NCBI GenBank assembly: GCA_944332215.1
Contig: CALVJP010000061.1
Coordinates: 1-32,207, forward strand
Reading direction: 5' to 3'
Origin: an uncultured Bacilli bacterium
GTDB lineage: Bacteria > Bacillota_I > Bacilli_A > RF39 > UBA660
Length of the DNA: 32,207 bases
The position numbers were made by a program, and so were the translations under genes. How positions within the stretch are numbered: position 1 is the first letter of the stretch; each line of letters opens with the position of its first letter. The notes beneath the pieces were generated by a model. That model made no database searches and was not told where the DNA came from. It saw only the letters and a program-made list of their open reading frames with translations. Below are positions 15,615 through 24,035 of the stretch, one piece after another.

Positions 15615-17399
15615 TTAAAGTCCGCCACCACTACCAAACGAATCTAATTCTTGGTCAGTTACAACTATATTAATAGTCATACGTTTACTACCACAAACAA
15701 ATAGAGCTTCTCCTTGATTAAATCCTTTAATATTTTCTCTTTCATTATCATTTAAATCAATTAGTTTTGATAAATCTTCAACGGCTTGTTTTTTTAGGCC
15801 CATAACTAAGTAATATGAAGCATTATCGAAAATAGCTTTTCCTTGAGTAATGACACTTGGGTCACTAAAATCGGTTGGTTGCTGCGTTATTATAATGGTC
15901 CCTGTATTATATTTTCTAGCCCGTCTTTGCACTTGGGCCAAGAAATCAGCTCCAAGGGTATTATTTCCACTTAATAACACATGGGCTTCATCAACCATTA
16001 AAACCGTATTAACATCTGGATTTAGGGTTAAACTCCAAGAATATTTTAAAGTATTAAAGAATAAAGCATTTCTAATATTGGTATCAGCATTCATTAACTC
16101 TTTAATGTTGAAAACAATAAAATTACTTTTTGGAGAAATAGTAGTAGTACCGTCAAAATAATATTTTAACTCTTTAATTAAAGGTCTTAATTTTAATTCT
16201 AATTGTTCTAAAATATCTAATTCTTTATTATGTTCTGGCATGGCCGTTATTTTTCCTCTAACGGTTGCATAAACATCTTTAAATGTTGGATAATCAGCTG
16301 AAGTAAATTTAGTAAAATCGGTGTCAAAACTAATCCCAAAACGACGGTATGTTTCTTGGACCATCTCGCTGAAGATATTTAAAATATCTTCAGTAATTGA
16401 GGGATCATAGTATTTCATAAAAGCTTTCACGGTTTGTAAAGTCCTAGTTAAAACCGCATAGCCTAGGCCTTGCTTTAATTCATCCTCATCGGCATCGATT
16501 ATAACTTCTAAGGGATTGATCATTCCAAACTCGCCACCTTTACCAAGTTCGATATAATCACCACCATATAATCTTGCCATATCTTCTAATTCACCTTCCG
16601 GGTCGATGACAACAATTTGATTATCGTTTCTAATATGAGTTCTTAACATTACTTTAGCCGCTGTTGATTTACCACTACCTGAAGTACCTAAGATAATCAT
16701 GTTAGCATTATTACGATTGTGTTCTTTTTGAATTTGATATAAAAATTGATTGAATAGAACAACTCCACCAGAAAAATCGACTCCTAATAATGTTGATAAG
16801 CCAGGGTCTTTGATGCTATCAAAAATAAAGGGATACATCGCCGCGATGGTTGGCGAAGGAATAGGCGTACCAATCCTATCTTCAATCTCTTGTTTTGGAA
16901 AAATTGGGAGCATTGATTTTAGGGCTTTTTCTTGTTCAAATCTTAAAGGTATAGCACGCATATCCATGGCTTCTAAATAGCTTTTGACTTGCAATTTTTT
17001 AGAAGTTAAGTCATCTTCAGAATCAGCTGTAATCATAATATGCAATTGGAAATCATAAATTTTAGCTTGACTGGCTGCTAATTGTCTAATAAATTGTTCT
17101 AAAGTTTCATAATTTTGTCTGATTTTTTCCTGAATGGTAACATCGTTTTCTTCTTGATATCTAACTTTTAAATCAGCAATTTCCTTATTTATCATTTTAT
17201 TGATTACATCAAATTGCATAGGAATATGTTTAATTACCATTTTTATACCTGCCATACTAGTAAGGTGTGCTAAAAAACCTGGAGCAATATATCTAGGATA
17301 AGAAATGACCGTGAGAATAGTCGCATATTTATCAGAAACAACAAAACCACTTGGTTTAAATTCTAACCCTTTTGGGGCAATTTGACTTTTAATATCCAT
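15615..17399 (-). CDS. virB4: VirB4-family ATPase, C-terminal and central part
   Basis: The core energising ATPase of type IV secretion. The 594-residue protein holds part of the VirB4 N-terminal domain (about 1-200), Walker A GTSGSGKS (238-245), VVIDPEGE (263-270), the INPLEV block (294-299), Walker B VLMVDEAHVLL (466-476) and the TQQPTDFSDP motif (505-514). Usual VirB4 proteins are about 800 residues; the missing first part is on the preceding ORF, which ends TAATG so that its stop overlaps this ATG by one base. The split therefore looks like coupled translation of two polypeptides rather than decay, and both reading frames are clean. Confidence 0.93.
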   Translation of the reverse strand: MDIKSQIAPKGLEFKPSGFVVSDKYATILTVISYPRYIAPGFLAHLTSMAGIKMVIKHIPMQFDVINKMINKEIADLKVRYQEENDVTIQEKIRQNYETLEQFIRQLAASQAKIYDFQLHIMITADSEDDLTSKKLQVKSYLEAMDMRAIPLRFEQEKALKSMLPIFPKQEIEDRIGTPIPSPTIAAMYPFIFDSIKDPGLSTLLGVDFSGGVVLFNQFLYQIQKEHNRNNANMIILGTSGSGKSTAAKVMLRTHIRNDNQIVVIDPEGELEDMARLYGGDYIELGKGGEFGMINPLEVIIDADEDELKQGLGYAVLTRTLQTVKAFMKYYDPSITEDILNIFSEMVQETYRRFGISFDTDFTKFTSADYPTFKDVYATVRGKITAMPEHNKELDILEQLELKLRPLIKELKYYFDGTTTISPKSNFIVFNIKELMNADTNIRNALFFNTLKYSWSLTLNPDVNTVLMVDEAHVLLSGNNTLGADFLAQVQRRARKYNTGTIIITQQPTDFSDPSVITQGKAIFDNASYYLVMGLKKQAVEDLSKLIDLNDNERENIKGFNQGEALFVCGSKRMTINIVVTDQELDSFGSGGGL

Positions 17400-17950
17400 T
17401 ATCCAATCACCGTCCCAAACTTAGTGGTTTGTCCACCATTTAAGAAATTATCCAAAATGACTCTTAAATCGTCATTTGATGTTTGCTTTGATTGTAAGCC
17501 TGCACTAGCAAAGCTTTGAATTAATGTTCTGATTCGTTTTTGGATTTTTTCTAAATCGTTTTCTTTAAATAAAAGGTAAAATTCTGTATCAACCACATTA
17601 TTATTTGTAAACATATTAGCTTTGTTTATATCATCAATTATTAGTTTTCTTTTTACTGGATTTTGCTGCGAATTATACAATAGTTGTAATTGGGAAAGAT
17701 AGGCATTGATATCTACTGGCCTATCAGCCGCTATAATCCAAAACTCATAATCTATAATGTTATAAACGTTTCTTAAATTATTAATAATACCATATATAGC
17801 TTCCTCTTCTAAAATGAAAATATTTCTTGGGAATATTTTAACACCGGTTACTTTTTCCCCATTATCTAAAAGAATCATTCCATTAGTTATTGATTTAACG
17901 GGTACAAAATCATTGGTGTATTTACTTCTTGTTTGTTTCTTTGAACTCAT
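17399..17950 (-). CDS. VirB4 N-terminal domain on a separate ORF
   Basis: The 183-residue protein starts with a basic stretch, then VPVKSITNGMILLDNGEKVTG and IFPRNIFILEEEAIYGIINNLRNVY. This is the pattern seen at the start of full-length VirB4 homologues of Gram-positive conjugation systems. It lacks a P-loop; the ATPase part follows on the next ORF, coupled through TAATG. It overlaps the preceding PrgI/VirB3-like gene by 29 nt. Together the two VirB4 ORFs reach 777 residues, the normal family size. Assignment rests on motif resemblance and position. Confidence 0.75.
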   Translation of the reverse strand: MSSKKQTRSKYTNDFVPVKSITNGMILLDNGEKVTGVKIFPRNIFILEEEAIYGIINNLRNVYNIIDYEFWIIAADRPVDINAYLSQLQLLYNSQQNPVKRKLIIDDINKANMFTNNNVVDTEFYLLFKENDLEKIQKRIRTLIQSFASAGLQSKQTSNDDLRVILDNFLNGGQTTKFGTVIG

Positions 17951-18248
17951 CTTTTACGCACCAACCTTTCCAAATATATTTTTGCCCATGTATGTCTGTG
18001 TAAAAATTATAGACATTTTTTATTACAGTAAGGGTATTATGATAATTAGGTATTGGTAAGACTAGAAACCCCGTTATTAAGGCAGGAAGTAAATCTATTA
18101 TGGCCCCCCAAAATGTTGATGGGCTTATAAACAATAATAGAATTATTGTTGTAACGATGCCACTTCCAAATAATATCAAATCAAATTTTGTAAACATGCC
18201 AAATATTAATAAAGATTTTTTGGCATTTGAAGGTATTAAGTAATCCAT
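17922..18248 (-). CDS. PrgI/VirB3-like membrane protein
   Basis: The 108-residue protein begins YLIPSNAKKSLLIFGMFTKFDLILFG, has two close membrane segments (about 23-45 and 47-68) and a short cytosolic tail. This matches the PrgI family, the VirB3-equivalent inner-membrane component that nearly always precedes VirB4 in Gram-positive T4SSs. It overlaps the following VirB4 N-terminal gene by 29 nt, so expression is coupled. RBS AAGGGG precedes the ATG. Confidence 0.85.
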   Translation of the reverse strand: MDYLIPSNAKKSLLIFGMFTKFDLILFGSGIVTTIILLLFISPSTFWGAIIDLLPALITGFLVLPIPNYHNTLTVIKNVYNFYTDIHGQKYIWKGWCVKDEFKETNKK

Positions 18249-18266
18249 TATTTATCATCCCCTTTT

Positions 18267-18815
18267 TTATCTTCTTAAATGTTTATCACGTTGATACCTA
18301 TATATGGCATCAGCTATTTGCATTGAATGTTCATAATCTGCACTAGTTTCAATTTGTACGAGAATACTTCTGGCTAATTCAGCTGAAGCTTTAATATTTT
18401 CCCATGTACTAAAATCCATCTCTGCAATGCCTATTTTCTTTATGTTTTCTTTTTTAATACGATATAGTTTATTTTTTGATGAAATAATTATATCATCTGC
18501 TTGTGGCGAATCTATGTATGATCCTAATATCATATTTCTTTTGTTTTTAAGAACATTTACAATTTCAATTAATTCTTCTTCTGAAAGTTGCCCTCTTATA
18601 AATTGATGATGTACTCTATCTTGCTGTGCTTTATTTAATAGCCAATCTTGATTATTTGATGCTTCTAATATATCGATGGCATCATTTTCTATTTTCTCTT
18701 TAGTTTGCTCTATTGTCTTATAGACAGTTATGTTTTGTTTAGTTATTTCTATTTTCTGGGGCATACCTGTTTTTACTCTAAAAACCCCACCTAAAATATT
18801 TGCAATTTTTCTCAT
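18267..18815 (-). CDS. Unknown cytosolic protein of the T4SS operon
   Basis: The 182-residue protein has no signal peptide or membrane segment. It is predicted to be mostly helical, with charged stretches (KTIEQTKEKIENDAIDILEA, HHQFIRGQLSEEELIEIVNVL, SADYEHSMQIADAIYRYQRDK). No family was recognised. It sits between the VirB6-like and PrgI-like genes with gaps of only 14-18 nt and a good RBS (AAGGATGG). It is therefore probably a cytoplasmic part or chaperone of the T4SS, though this rests on position only. Confidence 0.7.
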   Translation of the reverse strand: MRKIANILGGVFRVKTGMPQKIEITKQNITVYKTIEQTKEKIENDAIDILEASNNQDWLLNKAQQDRVHHQFIRGQLSEEELIEIVNVLKNKRNMILGSYIDSPQADDIIISSKNKLYRIKKENIKKIGIAEMDFSTWENIKASAELARSILVQIETSADYEHSMQIADAIYRYQRDKHLRR

Positions 18816-18829
18816 TCAACCATCCTTTA

Positions 18830-20881
18830 TTAATGGCTACCGCCACCACCAATATGTTTTTGCATAAGTCCTGACTGTTGAGCTTCATGAACCGCTTTAG
18901 CATTCTCATATTCGTCGCTATCTCTAATGCCTCTAGCTGCGGCCTTAGCTTGATCTTTAGCTGTGGTGATACCATTGCCACCACCAGAAATATGAGCCCA
19001 ATCGCTAACGTCATAACCCAATTTTCCGTCTTTATTAATTCTCTCTAACGCAATTCTCATACTTGCAAGTTCTGCATCAGAGCCAGCAGTTATTCCACCT
19101 CGATCAATATATTCTTGAACCATTTTGTCTTCCTTAGTTTTTAGTTGGTTCATCATATTAGAAAATGCATTATCAGTCATACGTCCTTCCCTATATTCTT
19201 TTCTGAAATATTCACGTTTTTCTTCAAGCAATTTAAAATCATCGCTTTTCTTCTTAAGTTGATCTTTTGCACGCTCCTCCATTTGATCAGCATAACTGGC
19301 GAAACTGTCATGCAATTTCGCTCTTTGTTCTAATACTTCATATTTCGATTGAGCTCCTACGGCATTTCGCATTCTAGCGCCTATTCTATCTTTCAAATGA
19401 GTGCCATCTCTTAAGGCCATTGATCTAGTTAAATCACCCACGGTTCCCGCTGCTTTAGAAACCACATTCTTTCCTTTAGCGCGAGCTCCAACGAAACCAC
19501 CTCTAGCAAAACCACTACCAGCTCCACCTAAAGCACTAAGTGCACTTCGGCCTAATGATCTACCCATATTTCTCGAAGTAGCAAAGGCACCTAAAGCATT
19601 GGCCCCAGCACCAACCACGCCTCCTGCTACTCCGCCTATAATACCCGTTGCTAAAGCATTATTACCTATTGTTTTTAAATGATTAAGACCGAGTTCTCCT
19701 GAAAATTTAATTCCAAATATATTCTCGATCATTTCTGGAACTTTTTTGGCAAAGACAAAAGCTCCAAGAATTAAGAATAAGTATATCCAGAAACTCATTT
19801 CATTGTCATTAATACCACTAGCTAATTCACTATTATTCGCTAAAACTTTACTAGAAATGATAGAAATTAATAACATTACAAGGAAAATAGTCGCCAGTCT
19901 TAAGAATAACGAGAAATAAGTTTTGGCACATTCATTAATCCATTTTCTTAATTTACTGTCGCTTATACTTTCTTTAGGGTCTATATAAGAGACAATAGCT
20001 ATCGGGGCAATCATTTGTAAAAATGCCAGCTTAATTGCCCTGAGTGCTACATCAATACAAAAACTAATTAATAAGAAAACTAAATATATACCAGCAGCAG
20101 TAGAAATAAAAGGAAGATAGTTTACAGCATATTCATTATCAACTTTCCACCATAATAATTTATCAAAGTGGGAAAAATTTCGATCATCAATTACACTATT
20201 TCCATCATACTTGAGGAAAAAGCTATCTAAAGTAACTCCATTACCACTAATATCCGGGGTGCTGGCAAAATACCCATCTAACGCTTCCAAACAATCCTTC
20301 GATTTGGCCATTTGGGCACTACCAAAAATTGGTCCATCTGCGCATTCTGTTATTTTATCGGTGTTAACCGAGAAAAAAGTCCCAAAGACCATAAATTGAA
20401 CATCTTTAGCCATCATTTCCGCTTGCGTGCTATCTATTTTTTGAACATTACCCTCAGCATCTGTAGTACTGTAATTGGTACTACCTCCAGTGCCTAAAAC
20501 AAGCTGACCTATTAAATTGTTTTGGACAATAATTCTTTGCAAATTCATTGCATAACTAAAGATACTTGGTACACTTACTAATAACACAATAACCACTAAA
20601 GTGTTAGTTACTAGCTTGCCAAACCCTTTTGAGCTATCAGAAAAAGCATTCGGATCCACAAGATATTGTAAAAGCGAAAAACTAACTTTAAACAACATAA
20701 ATATACCTAGTAAAACATATACCCTGCTAATTAAAGCAGTTAAAGGATCATCCGGATCGCCACTGTACAAATTGACTTCTGACAAATATACCAGGAGTTT
20801 ATATAGAACAGGGATTATCGAATAGACGATATTATCAATGAAGAACATCAAAGTTCTAAAACCGTTTACAAATATATCCAT
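18830..20881 (-). CDS. VirB6/TrbL-like polytopic channel protein
   Basis: The 683-residue protein has about six or seven membrane segments. Three lie near the N-terminus (about 12-38, 47-71, 88-110), a loop exposed outside the membrane follows (about 115-255), and further segments lie at about 255-300, 320-345 and 360-380. Then comes a Gly/Ala-rich stretch (about 405-475: GIIGGVAGGVVGAGANALGA) and a long charged coiled-coil tail (about 510-605). Multi-span VirB6-type proteins with large soluble tails form part of the T4SS inner-membrane channel. It follows the VirB2-like genes, as expected. Direct sequence identity to a named VirB6 subfamily could not be judged by eye. Confidence 0.8.
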   Translation of the reverse strand: MDIFVNGFRTLMFFIDNIVYSIIPVLYKLLVYLSEVNLYSGDPDDPLTALISRVYVLLGIFMLFKVSFSLLQYLVDPNAFSDSSKGFGKLVTNTLVVIVLLVSVPSIFSYAMNLQRIIVQNNLIGQLVLGTGGSTNYSTTDAEGNVQKIDSTQAEMMAKDVQFMVFGTFFSVNTDKITECADGPIFGSAQMAKSKDCLEALDGYFASTPDISGNGVTLDSFFLKYDGNSVIDDRNFSHFDKLLWWKVDNEYAVNYLPFISTAAGIYLVFLLISFCIDVALRAIKLAFLQMIAPIAIVSYIDPKESISDSKLRKWINECAKTYFSLFLRLATIFLVMLLISIISSKVLANNSELASGINDNEMSFWIYLFLILGAFVFAKKVPEMIENIFGIKFSGELGLNHLKTIGNNALATGIIGGVAGGVVGAGANALGAFATSRNMGRSLGRSALSALGGAGSGFARGGFVGARAKGKNVVSKAAGTVGDLTRSMALRDGTHLKDRIGARMRNAVGAQSKYEVLEQRAKLHDSFASYADQMEERAKDQLKKKSDDFKLLEEKREYFRKEYREGRMTDNAFSNMMNQLKTKEDKMVQEYIDRGGITAGSDAELASMRIALERINKDGKLGYDVSDWAHISGGGNGITTAKDQAKAAARGIRDSDEYENAKAVHEAQQSGLMQKHIGGGGSH

Positions 20882-20901
20882 TTTGATTTATCCTCCTTCT
20901 A

Positions 20902-22026
20902 TTATTTATCTACATCACAGAAAACATTACCGTCTTCACCAATTTGTACTTCCCCAGCAGTATAGTTATTGATGATTGAAATAACAAATCCTAACAGCAT
21001 TGGAAGTAGTAGCAATATAATTACTACTATAATTCTAATCCATAAATGTTTTAATACATCACGTAATTTTTCATCATCTGAGCCAGTAATGGCTTTGATA
21101 AAACTAATCATTGTCATCACGATCAGTAATATAATACCGGCGATACTAATTACCCAAAATATTGTATTTAGCATATCACTTAATTCACCACTAATTAAAG
21201 CACCGCATGCACTACCAACATCACTAAATGTATAGTAATTGCCACCACTGGCATAATTGCCCCAGTTTTCAATCAATTCTCTACTAGATGCATTAAATGA
21301 AGTACCCGCATTAACATTGTCCCCTGTATCAAAATTTGTCTGAGAATTTGCTTCCCCTGCCTGTTTACTATTATCTTTCCAAAGATAAGCTGTGGCTATG
21401 GCATCACCTGCTGGAGGAAACTTAATTGTTTCTGTTAATCCATGCCACTCTGGGTTTGCTTTGCTATGGTCATAGTCATATGAAACAACTATACTAGAAG
21501 GACATTCCCATTTTTCCTTGCCACTCTTATAAAAATTTGCTAATAGTGCATCTAATTGTCGGGTCTCGCGAACACCAACTTGGCACTGTTTAGAAGGATT
21601 AGTTTCCCCTTGTTCTTCCCCTTCTATATACTCTTTTGAGCATTTTGTACTTATTACGGCAGAATAATATTGATTACCAGAGCTATCAGTCCCGGCAGAT
21701 TTTGCTACTTGTATAGAGAAATCAATATGCCGTTTTATAGGTTTTTTATATTGAGCAGGGTCACCTACTTGTGGGCCTGTCCAAGCCACATTATGCATCC
21801 CAACTTGGACATCCAAATAATAATAGCACATCGCAAAACCAGGCTCCATAACAGAGGCAGCATTATAGCAAATATCTCCATCGATATATACTAAATTCCC
21901 CTCAGAATCTGTCATACTATCAGGGCAATCCAGTGCAACTGCCCTAACACCATCTATATTAACAAAAAATATATTCAAACATAATATTGTAAATAAACTA
22001 ATTAATTTGATTTTGCTATTTTTCAT
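20902..22026 (-). CDS. Secreted-domain protein with C-terminal VirB2-like two-helix hairpin
   Basis: The 374-residue protein has a cleavable-type signal peptide (about 1-29, ending GVRA), a Cys-containing extracellular domain (about 30-270) and two C-terminal membrane helices (about 289-313 and 332-352). These are joined by a charged loop GSDDEKLRD. The helical end mimics the small VirB2-like proteins upstream in spacing, loop charge and one Cys before (Cys274) and one after (Cys370) the hairpin. It may be a pilus-tip or anchor version of the pilin; this is inference. A TATAAT box lies 37-42 nt upstream of the start, but no good -35 is visible. Confidence 0.7.
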   Translation of the reverse strand: MKNSKIKLISLFTILCLNIFFVNIDGVRAVALDCPDSMTDSEGNLVYIDGDICYNAASVMEPGFAMCYYYLDVQVGMHNVAWTGPQVGDPAQYKKPIKRHIDFSIQVAKSAGTDSSGNQYYSAVISTKCSKEYIEGEEQGETNPSKQCQVGVRETRQLDALLANFYKSGKEKWECPSSIVVSYDYDHSKANPEWHGLTETIKFPPAGDAIATAYLWKDNSKQAGEANSQTNFDTGDNVNAGTSFNASSRELIENWGNYASGGNYYTFSDVGSACGALISGELSDMLNTIFWVISIAGIILLIVMTMISFIKAITGSDDEKLRDVLKHLWIRIIVVIILLLLPMLLGFVISIINNYTAGEVQIGEDGNVFCDVDK

Positions 22027-22071
22027 AATAAATTCCCCATTTTCTTATTTTTTCACAAATATATTATAACA

Positions 22072-22101
22072 TAAAAAAAAACAACAATAAACTATTATTG
22101 T
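22072..22101 (-). terminator. Weak intrinsic terminator after the VirB2-like pair
   Basis: A 7-bp AT-rich stem ACAATAA/TTATTGT is followed on the minus strand by nine T. Because the stem is weak, read-through into the downstream T4SS genes is likely, giving more transcript for the two small proteins than for the rest. Confidence 0.65.
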
Positions 22102-22115
22102 GTTTTTTATCGAAT

Positions 22116-22535
22116 TTATTCTTCATTATCATTTTCAGTATCTGTATTATCATCATTAGAAACACCATTAATAAACTTTTTACTACATGACCAAATATCA
22201 TCTGACGTTTGTCCTTCGACATTGGATTTTTCTTCAACGCCTGATAATAAATTAACAGCTAACTGAACAATTGTGATAACTAAGAAAACTAAAACAGCAG
22301 AGATAAGCCTAGAAATAAAAGATTTTTGATATTTTTTAATATCCTCTTCTTTTTTAGCCACAACTGACTTAGCAAAGTCCAACATACCCCATATAATTAA
22401 TAAAATAGGAACAACTATTTTAATACCTTTAATAATTGTCGCCACCACATTAAAAAGGGTGTTGGGCACTTCAATACCACCACAAAGGGTTGTATTACTA
22501 ACTTCAGTTTCTAAAATATTCAGCAATTCCAACAT
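22116..22535 (-). CDS. VirB2/TrbC-like small membrane protein (pilin candidate), second copy
   Basis: The 139-residue protein has two membrane helices (about 35-57 and 76-97) flanking a Lys/Glu-rich loop, and a polar tail ending in an acidic stretch. It is a clear paralogue of the next upstream gene: VVPILLIIWGM-DFAKSVV, VFLVITIVQLAV and IWSC--KFING are shared. One Cys lies before the hairpin (Cys18) and one after (Cys117). Small two-helix proteins at this position are the VirB2 pilin class of T4SSs. RBS GTGGGGA lies before the ATG. Confidence 0.72.
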   Translation of the reverse strand: MLELLNILETEVSNTTLCGGIEVPNTLFNVVATIIKGIKIVVPILLIIWGMLDFAKSVVAKKEEDIKKYQKSFISRLISAVLVFLVITIVQLAVNLLSGVEEKSNVEGQTSDDIWSCSKKFINGVSNDDNTDTENDNEE

Positions 22536-22572
22536 TATATCCCCACTTTCTATTAGTTAATTTAACTTATAT

Positions 22573-22929
22573 TTATGAGCGGCCATTGATAAATTCTTCA
22601 ATACAAGACCAAATACTATTCGAATCATCAGTACCAGAAGCTCCAACTTGACCAACTAATCTTACAGCTAATTGAACCACAGTTATCACTAAGAATACAA
22701 CAATAGCAGCAATAAGTCTTCTCATAAAGGTTTTTTGGCCAGCTTTGATTTTATCTTCGTCACCACCAACTACTGATTTAGCAAAATCAATCATACCCCA
22801 TATGATTAATAAAATTGGCACAACAATTTGAATACTTTTGATAATCAAACTAACAATATTTACTACACCATCTGGAATAGCTGCGCAAGCATCACCAACA
22901 CTTGATAAAATAGCTATATTATCTAACAT
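22573..22929 (-). CDS. VirB2/TrbC-like small membrane protein (pilin candidate), first copy
   Basis: The 118-residue protein has two membrane helices (about 24-46 and 70-92) with a charged loop GGDEDKIKAGQK. Its tail is IWSCIEEFINGRS. Cys15 and Cys109 bracket the hairpin. It is the first gene of the T4SS unit, with a strong TTGACA-17-TATTAT promoter and an AGAGGAGG RBS, both suited to high expression as needed for a pilin. No N-terminal signal peptide beyond the first helix is apparent. The VirB2 assignment comes from topology and gene order, not from strong sequence identity. Confidence 0.72.
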   Translation of the reverse strand: MLDNIAILSSVGDACAAIPDGVVNIVSLIIKSIQIVVPILLIIWGMIDFAKSVVGGDEDKIKAGQKTFMRRLIAAIVVFLVITVVQLAVRLVGQVGASGTDDSNSIWSCIEEFINGRS

Positions 22930-22954
22930 ACAATAACCTCCTCTTTATGTATTA

Positions 22955-22983
22955 ATAATACTTTAAAATACATAATTTGTCAA
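22955..22983 (-). promoter_or_regulatory. Strong promoter of the T4SS/VirB2-like unit
   Basis: Consensus TTGACA (22978-22983), 17-nt spacer and TATTAT (22955-22960) on the minus strand, with AGAGGAGG downstream. It marks the switch from the Tad operon to the T4SS operon. Confidence 0.85.
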
Positions 22984-23006
22984 TATAATAGGATATTATT
23001 GACAAA
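22976..23006. promoter_or_regulatory. Inverted repeat over the -35 box, candidate operator
   Basis: Perfect 10-bp arms TTTGTCAATA (22976-22985) and TATTGACAAA (22997-23006) surround an 11-bp AT-rich centre. One arm contains the -35 box. No T-run follows on the minus strand, so it is not a usual terminator. Binding by a dimeric repressor is plausible. Confidence 0.6.
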
Positions 23007-23018
23007 TAATTACGGTTT

Positions 23019-24026
23019 TTAATGAAATAAACCGAATAACCCTTTCTTTTTATCTTCCGTCTCCGTAGATTGTCTAACAAAACCAAGCTTCACTAAAAAA
23101 GCATCCAAAGCACTGTTATTGTTTTCTTGATCATATAAAGGCGGCAGACTATAAAAAACCTTAGTATGAGTTTCATATTCAAAATCTAAAACATCATGAC
23201 TACTTAATAAACTTTTATTAAGCACAATTCTTTTATTTTTATAACGTTCAAAAACCCTCGGATTTTGAGCTAAAAGCTTGTTTAACTTTAACTTTGACGG
23301 CTCAACTAGATAGATAGTATCATTAACAATAGACTCCGCCGCAGGATTATTGTTAAGATCAACTAAAATAACATCAACTTTAGTACTATATTTACCAATA
23401 TTATTACCAAGCTCATTGCTACTGATACTATACATATCTTTATCATCAAAATACATAAAATCACGTTTATCAAGTTCTAAAGCCACAACCTTGTAATTGC
23501 GCTCAAGCTGTTTTTTCATAATATAAATTAAACTCGTCGCGCCAGCTCCATCAGTCACATTTTTAAAACCAATTACCTGAGCCACCGAAGACTCACGGTA
23601 AACCTCAACTACCTCTCTAGTTGGGGCATTCATCTCATGATAAGTGTCTAATTGGTGATACTGCGCCACATCACGATAACTATTAGGGTTATTATATAAA
23701 TAATTAACTCCCTCAATATTCATTGTAAAATTATAAATGCGCATCGAAATTAAATCCGATAAATATTCTGGATTAGTTACTTCAGGAGAGCCATCTAAAA
23801 GTAAAATTAAACGATCCATATCTAAAGATAAAGATAACTTTTGTAAAGTTTTGATGTCTTTATAATCTTTAAGGGCAGTAATATCGAGAATCATGCGCTG
23901 GAAGAAAAAGTTTTTAAACGTTTCGACAATTTCATCAACCGTAAACTCACCTTCCAGTTTTTTAATGACATCAATATCTAACGATGCTAAAGCATCACGA
24001 TATTTATTAGCAATTATGACGTTCAT
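23019..24026 (-). CDS. tadZ: TadZ/CpaE-like protein with degenerate P-loop
   Basis: TadZ/CpaE proteins are MinD/ParA-type factors that place the Tad machine in the cell. The 335-residue protein has an N-terminal receiver-like or divergent region (about 1-110) and a ParA-like fold (about 148-320). At the P-loop position it reads KNVTDGAGATS (155-165), so both key lysines of KGGxGKT are absent. VDVILVDLNN (about 218-227) follows, like the Walker B strand, then ERYKNKRIVLNKS. The missing lysines agree with the known atypical ATPase motifs of some TadZ proteins. It is the last gene of the Tad operon, 10 nt after a pseudopilin gene. The assignment combines fold pattern and context. Confidence 0.72.
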   Translation of the reverse strand: MNVIIANKYRDALASLDIDVIKKLEGEFTVDEIVETFKNFFFQRMILDITALKDYKDIKTLQKLSLSLDMDRLILLLDGSPEVTNPEYLSDLISMRIYNFTMNIEGVNYLYNNPNSYRDVAQYHQLDTYHEMNAPTREVVEVYRESSVAQVIGFKNVTDGAGATSLIYIMKKQLERNYKVVALELDKRDFMYFDDKDMYSISSNELGNNIGKYSTKVDVILVDLNNNPAAESIVNDTIYLVEPSKLKLNKLLAQNPRVFERYKNKRIVLNKSLLSSHDVLDFEYETHTKVFYSLPPLYDQENNNSALDAFLVKLGFVRQSTETEDKKKGLFGLFH

Positions 24027-24035
24027 AGGTCCCTC

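Noticed and set aside
15615-17950. VirB4 as a frameshifted pseudogene
   Set aside because: The two frames join by a clean TAATG overlap with no extra degraded sequence, their lengths add to a normal VirB4, and motifs are intact. A sequencing error cannot be fully excluded.
19401-19682. Plus-strand open frame rich in Pro and Ala
   Set aside because: It is the antisense of the Gly/Ala-rich stretch of the VirB6-like gene, with no ribosome binding site or family signal.
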